From a virus: a DNA stretch of 64,000 nt. The notes under the pieces are model-generated. The model was not told where the DNA came from. It did not search any database and was given only the letters and a program-made list of their open reading frames with translations. A program made the translations under genes and the position numbers. Below are positions 7,955 to 15,667 of this stretch, piece by piece. The stretch lies in IMG/VR virus record IMGVR_UViG_3300030012_003086, positions 24,508 to 88,507 of that record; one strand, 5' to 3'. Each line of letters begins with the position of its first letter. The stretch's first letter is position 1.

Positions 7955-8224
7955 ATGGGAGAAAATACTGAAAGATGTATATCTCTAATGGTTGATATCC
8001 TTTCTAAAGAAGAAGGACTTACCACCGCAGAGATTTATACTAGATTATTAGATTTAGGATATAGAAATATCCCTACACGTCGCCAAGTATCTTCATTACT
8101 ATATCATCATCCATTTTTTGAAATTATGAAGACCGGTGAAGGCAGTTATAGAAATAAAAGAATTAAATATTGGAGGAATAAAAATGCTATGGACAGAGAA
8201 ATACAGGCCGAAGACTCTGAATGA
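7955..8224 (+). CDS. Winged-helix-like small protein
   Basis: 89 residues from ATG 7955, preceded by GGGTGG; ATG 7940 in the same frame is an alternative. The pattern of helices LMVDILSKEEG, TTAEIYTRLLDLG and TRRQVSSLLYH, followed by a beta wing (EGSYRNKRIKYW), fits a winged helix-turn-helix. A DNA-binding or regulatory role is likely. The gene overlaps the first 41 nt of the RFC gene in another frame, which is unusual here. Confidence 0.55.
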   Translation: MGENTERCISLMVDILSKEEGLTTAEIYTRLLDLGYRNIPTRRQVSSLLYHHPFFEIMKTGEGSYRNKRIKYWRNKNAMDREIQAEDSE

Positions 8225-9092
8225 AATTGTAGGTCAAGAACATTTTACAATGGATGCAGAAACATGGATTGAAGAAAGAAATATGCCAAATCTTTTGATT
8301 TACGGTAAGCCCGGTAATGGTAAAACTACTGCCGGTATTGCATTTTCAAGAACAATGTTAGCAGAAGAATTTGATGATAACTTCTTTGAAATAAACGCAT
8401 CTGATGATAGAAGACTAGAAACCGTTAGAACAATAATTAAACAAATTGCACAAAGTGGGACAATAGGTAATTCACCATTTAGAATTGTTCTACTTGACGA
8501 AATGGATGGTATGACTAGCGACGCTCAAAATGCATTAAAAAGAATTATGGAAAGATATTCTAATAATATTAGATTTATTATTACCTGTAATGATAAAAAT
8601 AAAATTATCTTTGCTTTACAGAGTAGATGTGCTAACTATCATTTTAAGCCATTATCTAATCAATTGATGATGGAGGTCATCAAATCAATACTCGTTAAGG
8701 AGAAAATCACTCGCTTTGGAGACAGTGAGTTGTCTTCTTTTATATATGCGATGAATGGTGATATGAGGCGAGCAGTTACAGAATTGCAGGCAGCAAAATC
8801 AAGCAACAAAGGCCTCGCAGTGCAATTGAAAACTTCACTAGATGAATACAATAAAATATTAAATAAGTTACAGAATAAAAATAAAAATATACTCGGTGAA
8901 TTACATGAATTACTTTATCAAGGCAGAACAGTCAGAGAAATCTGTGTTGGCCTTCATGATGCAATTGTATCCTCAGAAATGGATAGCATTGCTAAATTTA
9001 AGTATCTAAGAACGATAGGTGAAAGTGAATGGCGTTCCAATACAATGACTCCCAAAGTGCTATTATCATGGATGGTGGGACAATTACTTTAG
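8184..9092 (+). CDS. rfcS: Replication factor C small subunit (clamp loader)
   Basis: 303 residues from ATG 8184, 6 nt after GGAGGA; a more upstream in-frame ATG would add 16 residues before the conserved start. It begins with the RFC signature WTEKYRPKTLNEIVGQEH. Walker A GKPGNGKTT is at 41-49, Walker B LLDEMD at 103-108, the sensor TCN at about 134, and the SRC arginine-finger motif QSRC at 146-149. A helical collar domain follows. In archaea RFC-S with RFC-L opens the PCNA ring and loads it at primer ends. Slightly short compared with the usual 315-330 residues. PCNA and PolB are encoded downstream. Confidence 0.95.
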   Translation: MLWTEKYRPKTLNEIVGQEHFTMDAETWIEERNMPNLLIYGKPGNGKTTAGIAFSRTMLAEEFDDNFFEINASDDRRLETVRTIIKQIAQSGTIGNSPFRIVLLDEMDGMTSDAQNALKRIMERYSNNIRFIITCNDKNKIIFALQSRCANYHFKPLSNQLMMEVIKSILVKEKITRFGDSELSSFIYAMNGDMRRAVTELQAAKSSNKGLAVQLKTSLDEYNKILNKLQNKNKNILGELHELLYQGRTVREICVGLHDAIVSSEMDSIAKFKYLRTIGESEWRSNTMTPKVLLSWMVGQLL

Positions 9093-9122
9093 GAAAAACA
9101 ATGAAAAAAGAGGCGAAAGAAT

Positions 9123-10331
9123 ATGAATGAAAACATAAAAGCAGAAATTGAAAAAAGCGCACAATACATTGGTATGAGCGTTGAAGAAGCGATAGCGAAG
9201 TTTGAGGAAATTTGTTCCGCAAACGGACTTGAAACCGGCAACCCTGCATCAATTGGTGTATGGAGAAACTATGTAGCAAATGCTAGAAGGCAAAACGACA
9301 GTGGCGAAAAGAAAGATGACTCTCTTTTCAAGGCTGCTTTTGGATTCTTTGTTTCCCTAGATGCACCTAGAGATATGATGGCTTGGAACAGAAACAAGGC
9401 AAAAGAAGAATTTTTGCGTGATGAAGACAATGCACTTGAGAAGGGTATTGTTGCAGTAGCAACAGAAAATGCTCTAGGAAAGTTTGTTATTTCTCGTTAT
9501 CACAAGAATGAGTATCAAGAAGTTACTGTTAATACACTACCGGAAGGAGCAGAAATTATGGAAGATGGAAGAATTTACATTCCTCTAGATAATACTGCTA
9601 CTTACATGAATGGTGGAACTAATGCTAACTACGGTAAACCTCTTCCTGCACAACAAATGAGAAGAAGTGGTGTATTCTTTGGTTCTGTAAATAACGGGGA
9701 AATGCGACCCTATTATTTCTCATACAAGAATCAAGGTGGAGTTGATTTCGCTCCTAATACCTTTGAATGGGTTCATTTCCTTTGTGTAGAAGGTTCTAAT
9801 GGCACAGACATTTATGGCGCAACAGATTTGACTGTTGGTAGTCTTTCTCTAAATTCTGAGTTAGACCCTGAAAGTAATGTCTATCGCAACATGGATAACT
9901 TTAACTTTGAAGAAGCACTAAAGAATCACTTTGATGAACACATTATCATGTTGTTTGATATTGATAGAGAACATATACAAAGACAAGCACTTCCTTCTAA
10001 AGAGCGATATGTTATTACTGAGGGAACAGTTTGTAATATGAACATGATGCCGACTAAGAATGGTAACAGAATCATTAACATTACAGACCTTAATACTGAA
10101 ATGAATTATGAAGATGATTCAGGAATGGTAACTTGTTGGGTTCCCGAACACTTAACTCTAGATTTCGGTATTGGTTCAACAGTATTTGTTGTCGGAAGAA
10201 CAAGTCAAAGGACTATTGATGGAGTAGTTGAACCTGCAACCATCAATACTTCCGGTATTTACTGCTTAATCAAACATGGTTCAGCAGTTGAAGTATCTCA
10301 ACCAATTGAAGAAGACTTTGATTGGTTTTGA
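9123..10331 (+). CDS. Candidate OB-fold single-stranded DNA-binding protein
   Basis: 402 residues, GAGGCG upstream of ATG 9123. The N-terminal 50 residues are helical. The middle is beta-rich, and the region from about 295 (ERYVITEGTVCNM to SGIYCLIKHG) reads like an OB fold of the RPA type. The extreme C-terminus is acidic and ends EEDFDWF, recalling the acidic, aromatic-ended tails of bacterial SSB and T7 gp2.5 that recruit partners. The position between RFC and a RecA-fold ATPase supports a replication/recombination SSB role. Family membership is not proven; no zinc motif is seen. Confidence 0.5.
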   Translation: MNENIKAEIEKSAQYIGMSVEEAIAKFEEICSANGLETGNPASIGVWRNYVANARRQNDSGEKKDDSLFKAAFGFFVSLDAPRDMMAWNRNKAKEEFLRDEDNALEKGIVAVATENALGKFVISRYHKNEYQEVTVNTLPEGAEIMEDGRIYIPLDNTATYMNGGTNANYGKPLPAQQMRRSGVFFGSVNNGEMRPYYFSYKNQGGVDFAPNTFEWVHFLCVEGSNGTDIYGATDLTVGSLSLNSELDPESNVYRNMDNFNFEEALKNHFDEHIIMLFDIDREHIQRQALPSKERYVITEGTVCNMNMMPTKNGNRIINITDLNTEMNYEDDSGMVTCWVPEHLTLDFGIGSTVFVVGRTSQRTIDGVVEPATINTSGIYCLIKHGSAVEVSQPIEEDFDWF

Positions 10332-10428
10332 AATCTAACTCCACGCTTGGGGCTTTTAGTGTAAGCATAAACTAATTGGAGAAATTGATGCTCAAATGGG
10401 TGCAAAGCCCTACCCTTGAGGGGATAAA
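10332..10428 (+). promoter_or_regulatory. Longest spacer of the replication module; possible structured leader
   Basis: 97 nt without a long ORF in a module where genes otherwise overlap. GGGCTTT (about 10350) can pair with AAAGCCC (about 10404), and the 3' part carries CCCTTGAGGG next to the following start. It also holds a 14-codon ORF (10388-10432). This could be an internal promoter or a translational control leader. No clear archaeal TATA box was identified. Confidence 0.35.
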
Positions 10429-10432
10429 ATGA
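10388..10432 (+). CDS. 14-residue mini-ORF (candidate leader peptide)
   Basis: ATG 10388 is preceded by TTGGAG at a spacing of 6 nt. The ORF reads MLKWVQSPTLEGIK and its TGA overlaps the ATG of the next gene (ATGA), the same coupling used by full-length genes here. It may couple or attenuate translation of the downstream gene. It is equally possible that it is accidental. Confidence 0.3.
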   Translation: MLKWVQSPTLEGIK

Positions 10433-10680
10433 TATTACAAGAAAATAAATTTTTAATTAAAAAAGGAACATATATTGTAGACCTTGAAAAAGTTGATTTT
10501 ATTACTTGGAGAAATAATGAGAAAGAAGAAGGTAAATACCTAGTTAGACTTCACATTGGCTCTAAAGAAGCGACTTATATGTGTCAAACAATAGATGACG
10601 TAAAAGACCTAATAAGAAATTGGTCAATAGCAAATGGAAAAGGAACAAAAATAGATAATGAGGCGATTATATGGGCTTAA
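10429..10680 (+). CDS. Hypothetical protein
   Basis: 83 residues, beginning directly after a GAGGGGAT ribosome site. Beta-rich N-terminal half (NKFLIKKGTYIVDLEKVDFI) resembling a small PH/SH3-like barrel, then helical. Not recognised. Overlaps the RecA-fold gene by 10 nt. Confidence 0.55.
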   Translation: MILQENKFLIKKGTYIVDLEKVDFITWRNNEKEEGKYLVRLHIGSKEATYMCQTIDDVKDLIRNWSIANGKGTKIDNEAIIWA

Positions 10681-11492
10681 CAGACAATAAGAAAACAGAA
10701 GCAGTAGGAATAGAAACAAGCAACAATGCTAGAGTGGCGGCTTTTAGAAATAAACTAAAAGAACAAACAGATACTAGGTTAAAGAGAAATAACCGTTTAG
10801 TATGTGGTATTTGGGGAGAGCCTAAAACAGTTAAGAGCGGGCTAGCATTAGATTTTCCATCTAAGAAAATTTATGTCTTAGATTGGGATGATGGTTGCGA
10901 ACCAACATGGAGACAGAATCATGATTGCACAGACAGAATTACACTTTGGAATCCCGAAGTTAGGAATGCTAATGGTGAATTAGATATTCAAAAGTCTGAA
11001 CAAAATTCAGAAGATTTTGTTCTTTTTGTAAAGGAACAAATTAGTAATGGTGAAAATGTTCTCTTTGTATTCGATGGAGTGGATAAGTGGTTAGATTGCT
11101 GCACACTACATGTAACAGGTTCTTCTAAGATTGGTAAACCACAAAAGATGAAATTTGAATGGGGTAAAAGAAATGCACCTTTCTATTCTCTTTTGATGAT
11201 GTGTAAGAACTTAGATTGTGACCAAGTGTATATTACTCATGCTAAAGCAGATTATGGGGCAACGGGAGAAGTAATTGGTTCTAAACCGAATTGGCATAAT
11301 TGGGGAGATTACCTTCACCAAATCATCAATACTAAAAGAACCCTTAGAAAGGGTGATGTTATTTACAAATCAACATTAGAAAGTAGTAAATCTAATACTT
11401 CCTTAGTTGGAAAAACATGGGAAACTTTAGAGGTCGGTAAAGGAACTGTAAAGTGGAATGGTATTTCTGAATTAAGAGAGGGATTAATTTGA
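10671..11492 (+). CDS. RecA-fold ATPase (Sak4/RadA-like recombinase)
   Basis: 273 residues. A P-loop-like GEPKTVKSG at about 49-57 (Val in place of the usual second Gly) is followed by the strand KIYVLDWDDG and by VLFVFDGVDKW, a typical RecA-superfamily Walker B. QVYITHAKAD is a later strand like the RecA loop region. This arrangement and length resemble phage Sak4-type single-strand annealing ATPases and AAA_24 proteins. Likely role: homologous recombination or replication-fork loading, next to SSB and PCNA genes. The altered P-loop may indicate weak ATP binding. Confidence 0.65.
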   Translation: MGLTDNKKTEAVGIETSNNARVAAFRNKLKEQTDTRLKRNNRLVCGIWGEPKTVKSGLALDFPSKKIYVLDWDDGCEPTWRQNHDCTDRITLWNPEVRNANGELDIQKSEQNSEDFVLFVKEQISNGENVLFVFDGVDKWLDCCTLHVTGSSKIGKPQKMKFEWGKRNAPFYSLLMMCKNLDCDQVYITHAKADYGATGEVIGSKPNWHNWGDYLHQIINTKRTLRKGDVIYKSTLESSKSNTSLVGKTWETLEVGKGTVKWNGISELREGLI

Positions 11493-12253
11493 TATTTACA
11501 ATAGAAACAGATTTACTAAAAGAAGCATTAACAAGTTTACAAGTAAAGGGTAAACATTTGACAAGCACAGGATTTACTAACTCTAGTCTAGGCCAGTATG
11601 TTTATTGTTTACTTGGAGATAATACTCTAACTATGTATAATGGAGATAATACCTTTATCGCTAGTATTGTGTTGGAAGTCGAAGGAGAGAAAGATGGCTC
11701 AGTAGTAATTGATACTGACCTTCTTCTTCCTTATCTTCGTTCCTTTACAGGAAACATGAAGTTTGATTCCGGTGATTTTATTGTTATTTCTAATGGAAGC
11801 AGAAAGGCTTCTATTCCATTAGTAGTTAATCATCCGAATCAAGGTGCAATTGTTAGAATGATGAATATGATTAATCATGTGAGTTATCAACCTCAGCCCG
11901 AAGTATTGTTTAACTTTGGTCAAGGTAAATTTGAAGGTGCATTTACTTTACCGTTAAAATCATTTACAACTGCAATTAAGAATTGTGAGTTAGTGAAAAG
12001 CGGTGTCTATAAATTAGACTTTAATGAAGGTGTAACTAACCTTTCGACTAGACTAAATGTTCAGAATAAATATGAAGAACAGATAGAACCTATGTTTGTT
12101 TTAGGAGAGCCAGCCACTATTGAGTTTAGTGGCCCTCTCTATTCCTTTTTCAAAGAAGGACAATTACTAAACTTCTATGTAAAGGATGACTTTCCTTTGC
12201 TAGTAGTTTCTGATGATAGAATTTTAATAAAAGCACCATATGTTAATGGGTGA
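11489..12253 (+). CDS. pcn: PCNA sliding clamp
   Basis: 254 residues, the normal size of archaeal PCNA (about 245-250). Two similar beta-alpha-beta halves are visible. The C-terminal segment has VKDDFPLLVVSDD and ends ILIKAPYVNG, matching the family end (DFPL strand, then a final strand with an A-P pair). The N-terminus IFTIETDLLKEALTSL matches the first helix. It forms a ring holding the polymerase and other PIP-box proteins on DNA. It is directly followed by the polymerase gene, whose C-terminal part ends in a PIP box. Confidence 0.85.
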   Translation: MIFTIETDLLKEALTSLQVKGKHLTSTGFTNSSLGQYVYCLLGDNTLTMYNGDNTFIASIVLEVEGEKDGSVVIDTDLLLPYLRSFTGNMKFDSGDFIVISNGSRKASIPLVVNHPNQGAIVRMMNMINHVSYQPQPEVLFNFGQGKFEGAFTLPLKSFTTAIKNCELVKSGVYKLDFNEGVTNLSTRLNVQNKYEEQIEPMFVLGEPATIEFSGPLYSFFKEGQLLNFYVKDDFPLLVVSDDRILIKAPYVNG

Positions 12254-12259
12254 ATAAAT

Positions 12260-13912
12260 ATGATAATAAGCAAAACAGAAGATGGAAAAGGCATATACTT
12301 ATCTTGGAGAGAGAATGGAGTAAAGCAATCTAAAACAGTAAATTTTAGACCTTACTTTTACATTCTAGATTCAAGTGGAGAAATACCTAGTTACAAGCCT
12401 AGTAAATATCTTGAAAGAGATTTTGATTATGAAGAAGGTGATTGGGTTAATCTTGAAGGTAATAAACTAAAGAAAGTTTATGTTGATAATTCATTTGATG
12501 TTTACAAGGCTAAAGAATTATTTGCTACAACTTATGAAGCAGATGTTCCTTATCATTTTAGATATGCGGTTGATAATATACATGAAATGCCCGAATATAA
12601 AATGCGTAAATGGTATTGGGATATGGAATGGCAACAAGGTGGAGAACATCATGATAAGATTACTACTATTGTAATGTATGATAATTATGATTTGGAATAT
12701 AGCCAATGGGTGTGGTTTCCTAATATAACAGAAGAAACAAAATTAGATTCTGATGAAATTAATCTTCATGTATTTGATAATGAAAAGGATATGCTTGAAC
12801 ATTTCATTAATACAATGATAGAGAAAGACCCGGATATGTTGATTGCATGGTTTGGTAACTTTGCTGATATACCTAAATTGCTTGAAAGGTGTTGTGCTTT
12901 AGGAATTGACCCTAATAGAATGTCACCGACTTCATTCATTAAGGGTGTTAAAAAGAGCAAGGATGGCTTTACTTTTGCTTATAGTGAAAATGGCTTCTCT
13001 CCTATTGAGCAGCCTATAGGGGGCCGCATAACCCTCAGTTTAGACCTTGCTTTTGAGAGACAATGGAACGATTCTCAAAGGGGAACGTTACCATCCTTGA
13101 GTCTCGATTATGTTGGTGAATTAGTCCTTAATAAAAAGAAATTAGTTTCTGAGAAGTTTTCAGATACAAATGAGTTTTATCGTAGGGCTTGGTTAGAAGA
13201 TACACAAACATATCTTGATTATGCAATAAAAGATGTTGAGTTAATTGTTGAATTAGATGAAACTAATTATTGCAGTGAAGCAATTCTTTCATTACAAAGA
13301 TTACTAAAAGCACCATTTGATGCTTGTTTCTATGCTTCTCACATGGGTAGTATTTACTTTATGAGAAATGCGTGGTGGAAAGCACCAACAGGAAATAAAA
13401 ATGTAAAGCGTGAAGATTATCAAGGGGCTATGATTTATCATCCCGAAAGTGAAGGAACAAATGGTTTACATTTAGGAGTAGCGGCATTTGATTTCGCAGG
13501 ACTATATCCTAGTATGATTGTAGCAAGAAATATTTCTTGGGAAACTCTTTCTGAAATACCTACTGAATTTGGTGCAAATATCTTAACTCCTAGAGACTTC
13601 AGTGAAGTTACAGAAACAGATATGGTGTATTTCAAAACTGATGAATTGGGTCTTTTACCAAAGGCTATCTTAGAATTAAAAGAGTTAAGAGACTATTACA
13701 AAAAGAGAATGAAATCAGCAGAAGATAAATTAGAGTATGCGAAATGGCATAATAATCAAATGGCAGTTAAGAGATTATCAGCCTCCTTTTATGGCATTAT
13801 TGCGTTTCAAGGGTTTGGTTGGGCTAATGTAAAACTAGCCGCTAGTATTACTGCTAGTGCTAGGGAAGCAATTAGATTAGCGGCTTTTGCAGCAAAGGAG
13901 TTGGAAGCATGA
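12260..13912 (+). CDS. polB1: Family B DNA polymerase, N-terminal part (exonuclease plus first half of palm/fingers)
   Basis: 550 residues. The N-terminal domain is followed by the 3'-5' exonuclease: Exo I YWDMEW with D121/E123, Exo II around WFGNFADIP (N200, D203), Exo III YAIKD (Y321, D325). Motif A is DFAGLYPSMI with D411. Motif B is KRLSASFYG at 504-512, where the usual Asn before Ser is Ala. The chain stops about 40 residues later, just before motif C. The missing half is encoded at 14,777-15,667 after four small genes. No intein residues are present at the break, so the two chains presumably assemble non-covalently, as in the split PolB of Methanothermobacter. Confidence 0.93.
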   Translation: MIISKTEDGKGIYLSWRENGVKQSKTVNFRPYFYILDSSGEIPSYKPSKYLERDFDYEEGDWVNLEGNKLKKVYVDNSFDVYKAKELFATTYEADVPYHFRYAVDNIHEMPEYKMRKWYWDMEWQQGGEHHDKITTIVMYDNYDLEYSQWVWFPNITEETKLDSDEINLHVFDNEKDMLEHFINTMIEKDPDMLIAWFGNFADIPKLLERCCALGIDPNRMSPTSFIKGVKKSKDGFTFAYSENGFSPIEQPIGGRITLSLDLAFERQWNDSQRGTLPSLSLDYVGELVLNKKKLVSEKFSDTNEFYRRAWLEDTQTYLDYAIKDVELIVELDETNYCSEAILSLQRLLKAPFDACFYASHMGSIYFMRNAWWKAPTGNKNVKREDYQGAMIYHPESEGTNGLHLGVAAFDFAGLYPSMIVARNISWETLSEIPTEFGANILTPRDFSEVTETDMVYFKTDELGLLPKAILELKELRDYYKKRMKSAEDKLEYAKWHNNQMAVKRLSASFYGIIAFQGFGWANVKLAASITASAREAIRLAAFAAKELEA

Positions 13913-14055
13913 AATGTCCTATGTGCGGTAAAAGAGATTCATTGAGAATAATTAAAAAGAAAGACCTAGAAGCCTATACTCATTTGCATTCTTGGCAGAA
14001 TAAAGCGGGAGTATTAGGTTGTATTTCTTGTGACTATGTGGAGGTATTTCGATGA
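13909..14055 (+). CDS. Small zinc-ribbon protein
   Basis: 48 residues, ATGA-coupled to the polymerase N-part. Cys pairs C-P-M-C-G-K-R near the start and C-I-S-C near the end form a zinc ribbon. The function is unknown. It is the first of four small genes that separate the two polymerase halves. Confidence 0.6.
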   Translation: MKCPMCGKRDSLRIIKKKDLEAYTHLHSWQNKAGVLGCISCDYVEVFR

Positions 14056-14423
14056 ATCAACATAGCCAAAGAAGGATAAAGGAATTAATCTATGAATTAG
14101 AAGAACCCTTTACTGCCCAAAATGTAAAGACTGCTCTAATAGAAAAACACGGCACTGCCTATACTCCTAGTAATATTAGTTTAGGCCAATTCCTAAATAG
14201 AATATGCATACGGATAGGAAAACATCGTGGGAGATTTTTATACAAGGTGAAGACAATGAAAAAGAAAATAGTAAAAGTTGAAGTAACATATGATACAGAA
14301 GAAACATGGGAAACTACTTTACAGGAAGTAAAGGAGTTATTTCAAATGATGAATAACATAAAGCGTAATGCTATCATTATTGATATTCAAGGTGATAAAG
14401 ATGATGATGGACAAGACGAATGA
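14052..14423 (+). CDS. Winged-helix-like protein
   Basis: 123 residues. The first 65 (RRIKELIYELEEPFTAQNV, then a basic recognition-helix-like stretch and GRFLYKVK wing) suggest a winged helix. The C-terminal half is a beta/alpha domain with an acidic tail DKDDDGQDE. A DNA-binding regulatory role is plausible but not proven. Coupled by overlap to its neighbours. Confidence 0.55.
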   Translation: MNQHSQRRIKELIYELEEPFTAQNVKTALIEKHGTAYTPSNISLGQFLNRICIRIGKHRGRFLYKVKTMKKKIVKVEVTYDTEETWETTLQEVKELFQMMNNIKRNAIIIDIQGDKDDDGQDE

Positions 14424-14532
14424 GTTATTAGAGGAATTGCTGGCTATGATAGCAAAATCAAATAAGATATTGATGATGGTAAATATCGTAAACATAGCAA
14501 CCATTTTAACAATAGTGACGGTGATACTATGA
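14401..14532 (+). CDS. Small single-pass membrane protein
   Basis: 43 residues from ATG 14401, preceded by AAGGTGAT at 4 nt. It overlaps the previous gene by 23 nt, and its TGA overlaps the next ATG. The acidic N-terminal helix (TNELLEELLAMIAKSNK) is followed by a hydrophobic run rich in Ile/Val/Thr (MMVNIVNIATILTIVTVIL) that can span a membrane. The function is unknown. Confidence 0.5.
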   Translation: MMMDKTNELLEELLAMIAKSNKILMMVNIVNIATILTIVTVIL

Positions 14533-14780
14533 ATAGTTATGAAATAAAAAAACTGAATGAAGAAATAAAGAGATTAACAATGGAAAACGAAGCCCTAGTG
14601 GAAAGAATACAGGGTCTTGAAAAAAGACTAAGATTACTTGAATCTGAATCTGAAGAAAGAGTTCCAGTATATTCTGTGGCAAAGGCAGTCCATGAAATAC
14701 AGAACGACCTTAAAAAATTGCATCCTGAATTGAATTTTAATAATTCTATTTATGCACCCGATAAGGTGGGCGGAGTATGA
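14529..14780 (+). CDS. Coiled-coil hypothetical protein
   Basis: 83 residues. Residues 5-50 form a leucine-zipper-like coiled coil (LNEEIKRLTMENEALVERI and onward). The remainder is a short helix and a tail. Its location immediately upstream of the polymerase C-part, with ATGA coupling, makes an assembly or bridging factor for the split polymerase conceivable, which is inference only. Confidence 0.55.
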   Translation: MNSYEIKKLNEEIKRLTMENEALVERIQGLEKRLRLLESESEERVPVYSVAKAVHEIQNDLKKLHPELNFNNSIYAPDKVGGV

Positions 14781-15667
14781 AAGTAGTTTATGGGCACACT
14801 GATTCAATCTATGTTCAGATTGATTCTGTTAAAAAGGCCCAAACTGCTATCAAGAAAATAGAAGAAAATGTTAGAGAACATTTTCCTAATATTTTGGGAT
14901 TAGATAACCATCCCGTAGTTTTAGAGTTTGAAAAATACTTTTCAGCATTGGGTGTAGGTTTAACTAAAAATCGTAACGCAGGATTAGTATCTTGGGAAGA
15001 TGGTAATTGGTTAGATGAACCTAAGTTTACTATGACGGGTTTTACTGCTAAAAGGGTCAGTGAAACAATATTAGCAAAAGAAGTGCAAACAACTGTATTA
15101 AAAATGTGGGTTGAAAATAAATCACAAGCAGAAATCAACAAGTATTTGCATGATACCTACGATTCTGTTATCAAAGGAGAAATTAAAATTGATACTATTA
15201 TCAAAAGAAGTCGCCTTAGAAAAAACAGGTTCATGGTAAAATGCCCTACTTGTAAAAAGAAATATCACTTGAAAGAGTGTCTTAAATTAAAACACAAAGC
15301 ATGTAAGAAATGCGCTACCGATTCTTCTAAGTTTATTACTCTAGAAGGAAAGAAACCTTCTATTGGTTCCGGTATTGCAGGTGTGCTTTATGGTTGGGAA
15401 AAACAAAATATGGAGTTTGATGACTCTTACCTCTTCCTAAAAGTGAAAGCGAATGATTACTATACTAATCCGCTAACTCATGAAAGAAGAGAAGTGGAAT
15501 ATGTTTCCGGTGTTACATTAAAAGATTTTAAAAATGTAAAGCCCGATTGGAAACACTATGCTCAACAGGTAATTGATAAAGCAAAACCCATTTACAATTC
15601 TATGGGATGGGATTTGAGCAGCATTAAAACGGGCAAAATACAAATGAGTTTGGAGGAATGGTTTTGA
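14777..15667 (+). CDS. polB2: Family B DNA polymerase, C-terminal part (motif C, thumb, PIP box)
   Basis: 296 residues beginning MKVVYGHTDS, so motif C is at residues 5-10. The catalytic second Asp (D9) is kept while the first position is His instead of Asp. GFTAKRVSETILAKEVQ matches the conserved Lys/Arg segment at the start of the thumb. The thumb contains four Cys in two CxxC pairs (C156, C159, C176, C179), a zinc ribbon not usual at this place. The chain ends QMSLEEWF, a textbook PIP box (Q-x-x-L-x-x-W-F), tethering the enzyme to the viral PCNA. It needs the N-part encoded at 12,260-13,912 to form an active site. Confidence 0.93.
   Translation: MKVVYGHTDSIYVQIDSVKKAQTAIKKIEENVREHFPNILGLDNHPVVLEFEKYFSALGVGLTKNRNAGLVSWEDGNWLDEPKFTMTGFTAKRVSETILAKEVQTTVLKMWVENKSQAEINKYLHDTYDSVIKGEIKIDTIIKRSRLRKNRFMVKCPTCKKKYHLKECLKLKHKACKKCATDSSKFITLEGKKPSIGSGIAGVLYGWEKQNMEFDDSYLFLKVKANDYYTNPLTHERREVEYVSGVTLKDFKNVKPDWKHYAQQVIDKAKPIYNSMGWDLSSIKTGKIQMSLEEWF

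Noticed and set aside
13870-14800. Split intein at the polymerase break
   Set aside because: The N-part ends in a normal stop after KELEA with no Cys/Ser splice junction and no intein N-region. The C-part starts directly with its own Met four residues before motif C.
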